Positions 11,153 through 21,311 of a stretch of 64,000 bases of DNA are shown piece by piece; the first letter of the stretch is position 1; every line of letters starts with the position of its first letter. The notes beneath the pieces are model-generated. The model saw only the letters and a list, made by a program, of their open reading frames with translations. It was not told where the DNA came from and made no database searches. The DNA is from Isoetes taiwanensis (taxonomy: Eukaryota; Streptophyta; Lycopodiopsida; Isoetales; Isoetaceae). The position numbers and the translations under genes were made by a program. The stretch covers positions 7,810,413-7,874,412 of the forward strand of contig JAJEKV010000003.1 of assembly GCA_021234155.1 (NCBI GenBank). The letters run 5' to 3'.

Positions 11153-11768
11153 ATCAAAAGCGTAAACTTGGCGGGGGAAGCGAAGAAGAGCAATGGCGGG
11201 CCTTAGAGATTCTAGCTTGTGCATCACGGAGGACAAGCTGCGGGGAGGAATATCAAACCACGAAAGATACACAATCTTCTGTTTTCGGATGGACCACAAG
11301 AACCATCCCGATGCTAAATGAAATGCTTGGCTCCACAACTTATTCCAAGTATCCAAAAGCACTTCTTGACTTGTCAATGTCACATGAAAAAGAAAGCGTG
11401 AAGACCAAACATCTTTGGAGATAATCACATAAAAAGAAACAATGCTCAATGGTCTTGTCCCTTTGCTTGCACAGTGGGCAGAGTGCTGACACTCGAGGAT
11501 CAAATCTGTGGACAAGCACATTCACACGAGGGCATCTGTGCATAGCCACCTTAGGATGGAGTAGTTTATCCCAAGCCCAAGTCCACATAAGTCTCCAACT
11601 AGGAGGTGAGAGCTGAAGGGACCACTTAGTGGATGGCGGAAGGATATCACCATTGACAAGCAGCCTATACATCGAGTTCACAAAGCCTATGCTCGTGAAC
11701 ACTCTGGTGGGAAACCCATATGCACCCGTCAATAGCCTCTGGAGCAACCAATGGCAGAGTGCTAGCAA
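10981..11768 (-). mobile_element. L1-type LINE, 5'-truncated 3' end
   Basis: The minus strand encodes the C-terminal region of a plant L1-like LINE. From 11768 downward the frame holds the reverse-transcriptase zinc-binding domain: PPSTKWSLQLSPPSWRLMW, PRVNVLVHRFDP, then CPLCKQRDKTIEHCFFLC, which supplies the C-x2-C...H-x4-C cluster. A shift into the overlapping frame (11147-11521) gives the following tryptophan-rich stretch with WFLWSIRKQKIVYLSW. The 3' UTR has AATAAA in the minus sense (within ttattgaaactcc on the plus strand) and an A-rich tail seen as T-rich sequence at 10981-11003. Reverse transcriptase and endonuclease are absent, as expected for 5' truncation. The frameshift means it is inactive. 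Confidence 0.75.
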
Positions 11769-12760
11769 CCTTTTGCCAAATAGGTCTGTCCCATCGAGAC
11801 AATGAGAATTTTATTTGAAAGATTTGCCATGTCTCTAACTAGCCAGAATCATACCATGCCGCAACTGTCAAGATTCCTGCTCATGCGCTGCAATCTAAGG
11901 CTCAATAATTGCATCACCAAATGTATAACAAGTTCCCAATGAAGTTCATGAAGTAAGTATGCTTAAGGGACATTAGTCACTGATTTTGTACATCTAGCCA
12001 AATTTGTCTGCTTTAACCAGACAAGTGTTGTCATTCCATCTTCAAATGCTGCTGGATATTTATGCTCGAAGAACATTTATTAAAGCAGATAGAAATCAAT
12101 AATAGAAATTGAGCAATATTTGAACCCTTTTTCAATGTCTACATAAAATGATCAATACATGATTATTCTTTACCTTTGTTGATGTAAAAGATGCTTTTAG
12201 CATATAGGTATTGTGTTGGGGCAAACGAAGCGAGCTGACTTTCATTTTGCACTAGAGAAAGCATGAAGTTTTGAAACGATTAACCAAGTTCAGGCTTGAA
12301 CATATGAATTTCGCTAATATTAGTCTTCACAACCCTATTCGAACTAGTTTGTGGTCTGCTTTAAGTGTCCGAAAAGTTGCAAAACTTCGGCATTAGAGTA
12401 AAACAAGCATCATCTTGGGATAACTCCATGCCAAGCCCAAAGAAAAAAGGAACAAATGTCATCACCATTGCATGATTTTTAGACTTGGGTTTTGGCAATG
12501 GGACTAGATGAGCAAAGATATCTAGTGTTGTGGATGATATATAGGGTATTTCCTTCTGCCTTGGCCACATTGGCCTAACCCAACAGTCGATGGAAATCCC
12601 AATAGAATTCTGCTCAAAAGAAGCAAATAAGGGTAGTTTTCAGTTCACAGCCCTTCCCCCCTCCCGGATAGGCATAAAACGTCCTGAGTGGCGAAATTGT
12701 TAAATGCTGCCCGACAACTTTTGTAGCACGAACTCTTGCAAATCAAACTAATTAGGCAGT
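11769..12760. other. No feature recognised
   Basis: No domain or repeat was recognised. Short ORFs only, including minus 12361-12570 with no known motif. Confidence 0.4.
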
Positions 12761-12761
12761 T

Positions 12762-12890
12762 TTTAGGTGCTTGCACCACAATTACTCAAGACGGATTTTA
12801 GGGTGCTTGCACCACAACTATTCCAATTCTGATGGATTTTAGGGTTCTTGCAACACGAACAGCTTCAATTCGACGAATTTTAGGGTGCTA
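12762..12890. repeat. Tandem repeat, about three ~55 bp units
   Basis: Units carry ttttagg(g)tgcttgcaccacaa followed by an AATTC-containing spacer and a gatggatttt-like end. Three successive diverged units are visible. The array lies about 740 bp upstream of the NME5-like start codon. Confidence 0.6.
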
Positions 12891-13633
12891 TGGGTCTTGG
12901 GGATTAAGTGTTCCTGTATTTTATTTTTTATTTGCGGCTTGTAGGCGTGGACATTTTTTTTTGTCTTTTGGGGAGGGGGTTGTTAAACCGAAAGTCTGCC
13001 GCAAAATCTTTAACCAAAGAAAGGAGAACATATTTGCCATAGATAAAAATTCACCCTCTTGCTCTTCTTACAGCTAGCGCTGCGAGACCAAAGCTTTCGG
13101 AGAAGAACACCTAAATCCTCTGTTTTTGTAAGTAGAGGGTGGGAAGGGGCGATGTGAGCCTAGCAGCTAATGGATGGCAAGCAAGCCCTCTTCTCATGTC
13201 GATGGACCTTTGTTCACAAATCAACCTCGGCAGTTCAAAAAGCCCCCAAACCAATCTGGGCCATCTAAACCATGGATCCACCTATCTACTCACCTCCCAA
13301 AGGTTTCCCCTTACGAGCAACCCAAAAATTCCACTAGATGGATAAAAACTTTCTAGTTTACGTGGCTAGGTTCTATTTCTATACCTAGGCCCACTTCCAA
13401 CAAAAATTGATTTTTTGATGACGTGTCCGCATAGGACGAGAGATGGATAGAGGTGCAAACAACTAATCCAATTTCGAAATTTTGTTACCTGCGTTCCTGG
13501 GCAGATACATGTGAGACAATTCTTTGTCTAAATTCCGTCGTGAGTCATACTCTCAGATTATAAGCTAACTTGATTCTGAAGAACGAGCAAATGCATAAAA
13601 AGAAGCAGAGCTCTAATGTTTTAGCCCATTACG
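12891..13633 (+). promoter_or_regulatory. Upstream region of NME5-like gene
   Basis: This stretch has no convincing ORF. It would hold the promoter and 5' UTR of the gene starting at 13634. No TATA box or core element can be assigned with confidence. Confidence 0.3.
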
Positions 13634-15748
13634 ATGGCAGAAGAAACTGGTAATAAGGCTGAGGAGGCGGCAAAGGGTAGTGCTAATGGCATTGCTGAAA
13701 CGCAGCCCACTACCATTCCTGATGAGGTGAAGAAGATTGATGATAATCCTGAAAAACAGAATCCTAGTATGGCTGCTCCTGATGTGAACATGAATGGTGA
13801 TAATGCTAATATCGAGTGTAGCATATGGGAAGTTAATGATACGTATGCTAGTAGTGGAATGGAAGATGTGAAAACCACTCTCAAGATACTTCTAGAGACA
13901 GTTTACATCAAACTTGCCTGACAGAACTTTGAAGGCTTCAATGATGGATGCCCCTAATTTTCTGAGATTGCCAATGACTGAGGTTACACTTGCCCTCATA
14001 AAGCCTGATGCCGTGCGCTGGACATGCCCATGAGATACGTTATCAGATTCAGAATCATGGCTTTATTATTGTTGCAGAGACCCGTGTTCAGGTGAGTTTA
14101 GAAGATTAAGCTTGTCATGGTATGTTGTTGCATCATGTTTATGTTAAGTTTATTCTGGTTGTGCATTTCTGCACGAAAGAGCCAACAAGATTGGCACATT
14201 TTCTGTGTCTATGGCCTATTCCACAGGTAGCTGTTTGTATGGCTCATGGTTGGTAGTTATTTGTCATGGGTTTCCTAGGATTAATACCATTTTATTCAGT
14301 TAATTAGCTGTTCAACCTTTTTGTCCTAGTTTGCTGAAATTGTTTGCTTTGCAATTGGAAACCTTAGCCTCCTAAACTTGTAATTTTCCTGAGCACTGGT
14401 TGGCATCCAAGAGTGATTCATTAGTCATGCATAGTCCAGGGGAGCGAAGCGGATCAATTGATATTAACAACATAGCCCTGCCTGTTAAGTTCTTAGTGAT
14501 TCCTTTCATCTCTATGGTAACTTGTTTATAAACAGCTTTAAATTTACCATCAAGATACATTTTATTTTCGATTCAATTATGCAGCTGACGCGTATAAGAG
14601 CTGAAGAATTTTACGAGGAGCATAATGGAAAATCCTTCTTCAACAAATTGACTCGATTTATGAGCAGGTATGTGTATTTATGAGCAGGAGGTATGTATTT
14701 TTTGGCTGTAACATCTTTTTTGCCAAGGGCAGCGGACCTGTCCATGCTTTTATACTGGGAAAGACAAAAGCAGTAAAGGAATGGAATGTCCTTATGGGCA
14801 ACAAGGATCCTAACAGGGCTCAGAAGGAATCTCCAAAAAGGTTAGATGCTGTACTAGATCAAAAATGAAATAGTTGTCATCTGGGCAATTCTATATTCTG
14901 TCAGCATGTTCTGTATGCATTTCAAAATTTCCCTTCTCTACTCATGGCCCGGTGTCACATTTCATAATAGCCATTTCGAAATTATTATTCTCATACACAA
15001 CTAAAGAAGAAGTATACAGTACTTTGATAGCCAAGTCCATTTCTATATTTAATGAGCTCCTCTTACCACATTTAATACCATTGGTAGATTAGCATTCCTC
15101 ATTAGTGAAGTCATTTATTCTTTATTGCAGTTTGCGAGCTCGCTTTGGTACTGATGAATTACAAAATGCGGTACATGGTAGCTTTTCTACAAAAGATGCA
15201 AGACGTGAAATAAAATTTTTCTTTCCATACTGTGAGGATCCACGCTTATCCTTAATGTTCTAAACTATAATCATTACACTTCCCATAATAAGAAATAGAT
15301 GCCTATAAGGGGATGTTAGCTTGATTATATGCAGTAATAAATTTTCACAAAGTTCATAGACCATATCCATATTCCTCCTTCGCACTACAGTTTGATCATA
15401 TGGTTATTTGCAAAATGTCTCACAGTTTGGTAACACTTATCAGATGCACTGGATCCTATATTGGACGAACCCTCAGCAAAGCAATATTTTGAAAAGAACT
15501 TGAAACGGGTGTTAGTCAAAGGTTTAACTGCACTTGCCTGGGCTAAGCCTTCCTCGGAGGACCCTCTGAAAGTTATTGTATCCTTTTATGTAGCTATTTT
15601 TCTTTTTATAGGTAGAAATGTACTTATAATCTTTAACTACGATAATAATGTTCCTTAATTCAGCATGTAGACATGGTTTGCGAAGTGGTTGGAAACAAAC
15701 AACCCTAACAGGCCACTTGTAAATGACATTAAAATCACTGAGCCTTAG
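13634..15748 (+). CDS. NME5/RSP23-like nucleoside diphosphate kinase homologue
   Basis: Six exons: 13634-14091, 14585-14667, 14733-14840, 15131-15231, 15444-15577 and 15671-15748 (TAG), all with GT-AG junctions and consistent phase. Exon 1 carries an acidic N-terminus (MAEETGNKAEEA...) and the NDPK start TLALIKPDAV plus IQNHGFIIVAETRVQ. Exons 2-4 give EEFYEEHNGKSFFNKL, SGPVHAFILGKTKAVKEW and the active-site region NAVHGSFSTKDARREI, keeping the catalytic His. Exon 5 holds a DPY-30-like segment (AKQYFEKNLKRVLVKGL). Exon 6 ends WFAKWLETNNPNRP, the typical NME5 tail. In motile cilia NME5/RSP23 is a radial-spoke component, so this predicts flagellated sperm. Exon 1 has two frame breaks, one between about 13897 and 13919 and one near 14014, so the gene is damaged or the assembly has indels. 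If the first is not an error, translation could start at ATG 13941. The ATGGC start context at 13634 is good for plants. Confidence 0.85.
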
Positions 15749-16085
15749 CAGCTGCGTAGGAGAAGTTTTGACCAGGTTCTTTGTACTCCTAATGTTAGCT
15801 TGCAAATCTAAAGCCGAAAAGCTATTTTGCTGTATTCTCTATTTTAGTTTACGAAGTTCGAGCTATATTTTTGTGAGAAAAGGAATGGCATTTCAGTGCA
15901 TGTGTGTCAAAGATGGTGAGAATTCAGCTGAATATGTTCGCTAATAATAAGAAATGAAACAGCAGCAAAAGAGTATGTAACAAGGGGATCTTTAATTTCC
16001 AAAAATTTCATAACCAGCTTTTCCTATGGAGAAGTGAATTATCAGCACCGTAACAATCAGAAAACTCCTTTCAGAAAAAGGAGGG
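15749..16085. other. Convergent intergenic region
   Basis: The 337 bp between the stops of the plus-strand NME5-like gene and the minus-strand TMEM234-like gene must hold both 3' UTRs. AATAAT-like polyadenylation signals are plausible near 15943-15960. No separate gene is seen. Confidence 0.4.
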
Positions 16086-16532
16086 CTAACATAATAAGAT
16101 CCCAAGGGTAATAAGCCCAAGCCCTATAATAGAATGTGCAATATTAAATTTTTCTCCAAGGATAGCTCCCATAACAGCAGTAGATGCAAAGGTAGTTGCA
16201 TTTGTGACAGGCACGGCCAAGGACAGAGCTTGGTTACCAAGCATGGAAACGAAAAGGATAGATGCTGATAGATTCACTGCGAAGGGCAGTGTATATTCCC
16301 AGACACAAAGTAGAGCAATCCAATCGGCAAGGAAAGACCTGGATCTGGAAGTAGAAAGCCCCTCTTTTTTCTTCGCAACGACCACAGCTCCTCGCTTCAT
16401 TAGCGCATTTGTGATCCCCCATATCGTTCCGGTAAAGATCATCCAGCCAACTGCCATAGCCCAAGCTCTGACCGAAATTGGAAGCACAAAATAAAAAGCC
16501 GAAAAAACAGGCTTGATGTATCCAAAATTCAT
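16086..16532 (-). CDS. TMEM234-family membrane protein
   Basis: A single uninterrupted minus-strand frame of 148 codons, ending in GLITLGILLC. It matches the TMEM234 family, small four-helix proteins related to drug/metabolite transporters. Recognisable blocks are GTIWGITNALMKRG, EYTLPFAVNLSASILF, ALSLAVPVTNATTF and TAVMGAILGE, in family order. Four hydrophobic segments are evident at about residues 26-42, 71-90, 92-108 plus 112-126 and 132-148. The start could be the first ATG (16532) or the internal MAVGWMIF (16457), which gives 123 residues and starts at the first helix; the latter is closer to the domain boundary. Function is poorly known. It converges on the NME5-like gene. No frame breaks are seen, in contrast to its neighbour. 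Confidence 0.8.
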   Translation of the reverse strand: MNFGYIKPVFSAFYFVLPISVRAWAMAVGWMIFTGTIWGITNALMKRGAVVVAKKKEGLSTSRSRSFLADWIALLCVWEYTLPFAVNLSASILFVSMLGNQALSLAVPVTNATTFASTAVMGAILGEKFNIAHSIIGLGLITLGILLC

Positions 16533-18384
16533 TTAAGGGGAAAACTAGAAAAAAGAATACCCTTAAAAATGCTTATGGTTACGGGGGTATTTTTGATGGA
16601 AATGACTACTAAGATAAACTTCCACGATTTGAGTTTGGTATTTTGAGAGGTGCTTTTAGCGATGCACTGGGTAAGATTTCAGTGGTGTATAATATTGGAA
16701 AGCGTATATTTTCAGGCAGTTGAGGAGCTTAATGCCGTTTCGATGTCGTGGAAGCAAACTGGGCGAATTTCTCAGGGCACTTTCAATGTCTGGAAATGGA
16801 ATTGCAGGGACGTCATGTGATGGTGCTTCCTTGGCAGACAGCGAGGTCCTGCATGCCGAAGCTCTGCTGATTCTCCATGGCTATGCCTGCATTCCGCCTC
16901 GCTTATATTTCCAGCCGAGAATTTCCGGCATTCCAGTAGTTATGAAGGAAGAATTTGTGTGCCGGGCTTTGGCAGGCTTTGGTGTGATCTTCTTGGAGTT
17001 GAGAGTGAAGCTTTGCAGTGGAGTGAAGCTTCTGGCTGTTCAGTTGTGTTGCCGAGTTTTGTTGTCGTGTTGTTGTTGCTTTTTTTTTTTAGGTTGTTGA
17101 TAAGCTCCTGGTAGTAGCCGCATGGCCCGGAGGTTGGATTCCTCAGAGCTTACATTGATTAAAATCCGGTACAGGTTCTGCAAGTTTGTATTTCTCTTAG
17201 ACACCATGGATGTGATTCCATAGAAAGGCTAGCTTCCTGTGGTTCAATAATTTGGCCTTGTCCTATAGAAGGAGATTCCAAATGCTTCTCAAAAAAATAT
17301 TGGTCCTTGATTTGGTATGATGCCTGGGATATGCTGAAGACCAATGGCTCATATACAATCCTAGAAACAAAACCCATAAACATACGTAAACTTACAAATT
17401 AGATTAGATGCATTATAATTAAGGATGATATTTTTCATCAAAGCTAATGTCACCTAAATTGGAGTCTGAAATGTTAAGATGCTTTCCTAAATCCTCACAA
17501 CTAGTAGAAACAGCATTATTTTTATTTTGGATTTTAATTTAGATGATCTTAACTTAAATGGAAAGATCTCATTCTCACTTGTAATGTCTTTGAAGCACAC
17601 ATTCACAGTTGGATCATCATAAAAAAGTTACAATTATTTAGAATACTCATAAGCCAAGGGCATTTTGGCAATTCTAGCAAAAGTTAAAAGGTTTAGAGTC
17701 CCTCCCTTTATTTAATCATTTTTCTTCAACGCTCTTAACACGTCTTTGCTTAGATTAATTCCCGGACGAAAATACTACGATATCAACAAAATACCACGAT
17801 AACATATTCATATTCAAATTTATAAAAAATTTATTGCGACAATCTGCCTCATTTATTGTTCAGAATGGTGCCAACACCGGTGTGAAAGATGGTGTAAGAA
17901 CATGCAAAAAGGAAGGAGTTTGGTGTTCCTAAAAAAAGGGGGGATGCTAATGCACTGTGGATTGAAAAAAATCAAAAAACAGACAGACCAAGAATATTAT
18001 ACAGAGTGTAAACTGCTGTTTAGGGATATTCCCCATTTATTTATTTATTTAGGTAATTTTTTGTTTATTTTTCTCTGATGGCCATGGCGCCGCTTACAGT
18101 GCCGCCATAGCTCGAGCACCTTTTTTCCTTCAACATAGCCCCATTTCGTTCGAGCGGCCGACAGGGCATGGCAGAGCAGAGCATTCGCTCGACAGAGAAG
18201 ACCAAGAGCATTCGGCCGATAGAGCATTTGTTGCAGCAGAAGTCTGTTCGCATTTGCAGCAGCCGGCCAGATCCCCTGTTCTTGAGGCATGCCAGATCCC
18301 CTGTTCCTATTCTAGATCCACCAACGCGAAAGAAAAGAAGGTCGATGTGTTTTTTTTTTTGCGCTAGTTTGATTATTCTTTTGA
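16533..18384. other. Upstream of TMEM234-like gene; no gene recognised
   Basis: A plus-strand open frame at 16720-17100 shows no convincing domain and ends in a GTT/T-rich tail. At 18160-18310 short phrases repeat, including gccagatcccctgttc twice (about 18267 and 18290) and agagcattcg twice. Nothing else can be supported. Confidence 0.4.
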
Positions 18385-18470
18385 ATGAGAATGAGAATGA
18401 GAATAGTTTTTTATCGTCCACTGAGACCAATCGGCCTATGGGATCCAGAAGGAGCGCAACAAACTTATTA
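18385..18470. repeat. Dispersed repeat, copy 2
   Basis: Second copy of the family at 8615-8700. It is preceded by a short (gaatga)n-type run (gaatgagaatgagaatgaga) and followed by two small hairpins, gggttaaaaaaccc and ccctcg...cgaggg (about 18478-18513). Confidence 0.55.
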
Positions 18471-18590
18471 CTGTCCGGGTTAAAAAACCCTCGCCCCGAA
18501 GAATTTTCGAGGGAAAAACCATAGCAGTAATAAGAATGCTGTCAAACTGTACAAGTATACATCATCATGAAATAAATGTGTATGTACATG

Positions 18591-18990
18591 TCAAGCGCGT
18601 GCCCGAGGACATAGCTGATCTCGCATGTTCATGACCTCCTGAAGGTATGATCCTAGCACCCGTACGGATGCCGTGCTCAATGTCACATGTAGCGGCTGGC
18701 CAGGCCTGACCAACTCAGCATAGCGCGTCCGGATTTGATCATATGCTGGGCAACTTTGAAGGGTATGAGATTCATCCTCAATGACTCCTATTTGGCAGCA
18801 TTGACAGAGCCTGTCCTGACGTGGCTCACCAATCCATCTGCCTGTCAATTCGAAGATGATGTGCCCCTGTGCGAATGGAGGCAATGAGTCTGCGTCTTTT
18901 CATGGGCAAGTGGGTGCGCAGGTAGCATTGCGGGCCTCATTCCAATGTGGGATTTATGTGGTGCTGATAGTGCGCTGTCTTGACCTGTTC
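18591..18990 (-). mobile_element. LINE C-terminal zinc-finger region
   Basis: The minus strand reads YLRTHLPMKRRRLIASIRTG and HHLRI, then after a frame shift TGRWIGEPRQDRLCQCC, GVIEDESHTLQSCPAYDQIR. The succession RTG-x-H-x-LR, GRW, R-x-C-x2-C and EDE-x-H-x4-C-x-x-Y is the usual C-terminal cysteine/histidine segment after the reverse transcriptase of many non-LTR retrotransposons. It belongs with the endonuclease domain at 19188-19721 on the same strand. The roughly 500-residue reverse transcriptase that should separate them is missing, so the element has a large internal deletion. Confidence 0.75.
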
Positions 18991-19187
18991 AAGGGCGCTG
19001 GCATCCCAAAGCTTGCTGATGAAGCAAGCGTCAAGATATTGCCTCAAGCTATGGCGACCGGGGTCCTATCACGTTATTCCATGCTAACATATTCAGAGCA
19101 TAGGCCTGCTTTGAGCACTCTAATTTTTTCAAAGTAACAGCGCCGGCTCGGCGTCCCAGCCAATTAAGGCCAGGACAACGTCGCCAA

Positions 19188-19721
19188 CTAGAAGGGTGAA
19201 ATGCCAGTGCACACCCCGAGGGGCGGACCGTGCATCCCCAACTTCAAGTAAAGTGGTAAGTGGTCTGAGTTGATCTCTTCATCCCTATTAGATGTTCCCA
19301 CCTGGAAGTGCTTGACGACATGCATATCCTGCTCAGGCACCAGCACATAGTCCACCACACTAGATCCTCCCCCCTGGTTTTCCTGTCTACAAGTGCTCTT
19401 GCGGGTGGACGGCCACTGTGCCAGTCCATTGCAGATTACCAGGTCAAAGATACTACAGAGCAAAAGCAATTGTCTACCATAGCGTGTGACCTGATTGTCA
19501 TCTGATGTCCGTGGCCAAGCTCCTTCTGCAGGACGCAGCTGCAATATATCATCAGTCAAGGGATCAAATCTCATGGGTTGTTCTACCCCGGTGCGTGCAT
19601 TGAAGTCTCCAAGGAGTATGACACTGCCCAACTGCTTATGCTGTTGTATGTCATCATATAGATCGACATAGGGGTCCAGCCTATGAAACATGGATTGAGC
19701 AATGGCGCCATTGTTGTTCAT
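19188..19721 (-). mobile_element. LINE AP-endonuclease domain
   Basis: An open minus-strand frame of 177 residues carries the C-terminal half of an exonuclease-endonuclease-phosphatase domain: VILLGDFNARTG, YGRQLLLLCSIFDLVICNG, GSSVVDYVLV and SDHLPLYLKLG. These are the conserved GDFN, LL.LC...L.I.NG, S-x-x-DY and SDH-x-P motifs of LINE endonucleases. The same family recurs on the plus strand at about 24540-25010, where the aligned text is DLYDDIL, LLLGDYNAHM, AWPRTSDNNYIT and GSSVVDY. The frame is clean here, suggesting a younger copy than the plus-strand one. Confidence 0.85.
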
Positions 19722-20090
19722 TGCTTTTGCATCTTGGAAGCCGTATGCAATGTAGAATGTTTCAAAATAATATAATCAGTAAAAGAACAGGGGCTTTTTG
19801 CATTTTTCAAGATTTGAAAAAACACGATCTTTAATATCTGTGATTTTATGGCAGTTCATTGCCTTCCGACGAAAATAAAGGTTTAGATTTGAGCTTATCT
19901 TTATCAGGGGCAGGGCTGAGAAGAATGTTTTCAAGGGGGCTAAAAAAATGCAACATCCTTACAAATCCAAGCTTCTAAACCATGGCATGAAACAAGAAAC
20001 AGCACAAGAAATCCAGAATCAGAACCTTGCAAAAATCTGTATCGAAAAACAAGACCGGAATTTCTCCTAACCGTCGGTTTACGTTTGATA
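19722..20090. other. No feature recognised
   Basis: Probably degraded 5' part of the minus-strand LINE. No motif was recognised. Confidence 0.3.
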
Positions 20091-20204
20091 GCCAGCCAGA
20101 TTTTGGGGTTTCTGGCTGGTAAACCGGCAGGCGGTGCTGCCACAAGAGGCAGTGGCGGCGCCACCCTGCCGGTTTCGGCCGAAAACCCCTCAATCTGGCC
20201 AGTT
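20091..20204. repeat. GC-rich imperfect hairpin
   Basis: Arms of about 53 nt (20091-20143 and 20151-20204) pair with bulges around a short loop (about aagaggc). Matched pieces are aaaccggcagg with cctgccggttt, ggggttt with aaacccc, and ccagatt with aatctgg. It is far more GC-rich than its surroundings. It could be a small foldback element or a plant microRNA-type precursor; neither is shown. Confidence 0.6.
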
Positions 20205-20399
20205 ATCTTGCATAAAGACTTCAAGAAATTGTAAAAAGGCTAAGATTTTTTGCCTTATGTGAAGGTCAAACAGCTATAACAGTAGCAGATAACTTGCTTT
20301 CTGCAATCTGCATCTACGCAAGAATAAATGCGTGAGAAGGATACATTAATTGGCAAAGAGAAGAAAATGCAACAAACCCGAATGAAATAATGTATATCG

Positions 20400-20644
20400 A
20401 TACCCAAGTAGAACACAATTTTTGTGAGAATTGCTGTGATGGGCTTAAAACCCTGTTGTTGCAATGTGGACGGACCATGGTTGAAGAAAGAAACTTCCTC
20501 CTCTGTAATCCGCCGGTTGCGAAGTGCTTCAATGGCAAAATGGCCCCTCACTTGGATCAATGGCGACCCAGTACCCAGAAACTTCACGTATTGCTGAAAA
20601 AATCGCTCATCTACACTGTCAAATTGATACATCCAACAGTACAA
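20400..20644 (-). CDS. Unidentified exon candidate
   Basis: The minus strand reads protein-like sequence with SVDERFFQQYVKFLG, PLIQVRGHFAIEALRN and RRITEEEVSFFNHG, followed by a possible donor at LG|GTATCG (about 20400). The composition is balanced and unlike the surrounding low-complexity or hydrophobic frames. The downstream continuation becomes hydrophobic and intron-like. I do not recognise the family, and no adjoining exon was identified. Confidence 0.35.
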
Positions 20645-21311
20645 AAATGATATTTCATCAGCCCACCTCCCAGCCCAGGGGCTTGCCCTTTGGGCAACCT
20701 AATAAATACATACATGGTATTTCAATGGTACATGTTGATGTTATTTTTTTCCTGGTGCTTGAATGGTGCACGGAGTTCTCTGAATTTACTATAGACTCAT
20801 GAGCATCAAAGCTAAGTTCATTGGCCCATTAAAATCATTGATGTAATATATAATTTTCAATGGTATATAGAATCCACTGTCGTGATAAAGCATATACCAT
20901 ACCATTTGTGTGCATATGGTAGGAGAAGAATCTCTAGTATAAGCCATTTTTTAACAACAAATCCCTCTCATAGTATACTTAAATCTTATCATATATGCGC
21001 AGCTCGTCCCATATTTTATATGCCATTTTATTATTGGAAATCCATACGCCACCATTTCAATAATCGACGACATAATATATCGAAAATATGTAAAACACAA
21101 TTAGTCATTTACTAAGTAGCTCTTTATAACAGGGTCAACATTCTTAAGACAATCTCATGAGTAGTGGATATTGTGGTTACGTCCCCGCTATAGAGGTTGG
21201 AGCATTGCTTTGGATCTTGATATATAGCTAGAAACTGTGAATGATATACCGGAGCAATTGTTAAATGGATTCATGTTTTTAAAATTGGATAATCAAGAGC
21301 ATTCGACCACA
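20645..21311. other. No feature recognised
   Basis: AT-rich sequence up to the sharp start of the polypyrimidine tract. Confidence 0.4.

Noticed and set aside
13621-13884. Minus-strand ORF opposite the NME5-like exon 1
   Set aside because: It is the shadow of the plus-strand coding sequence and has no independent motif.
16720-17100. Possible RNase H-like segment (GNGIAGTSCDGASLADSEVL and AEALLIL)
   Set aside because: Only a loose resemblance to the second half of an RNase H domain. Catalytic acidic positions cannot be placed and no neighbouring LINE domain is in frame.
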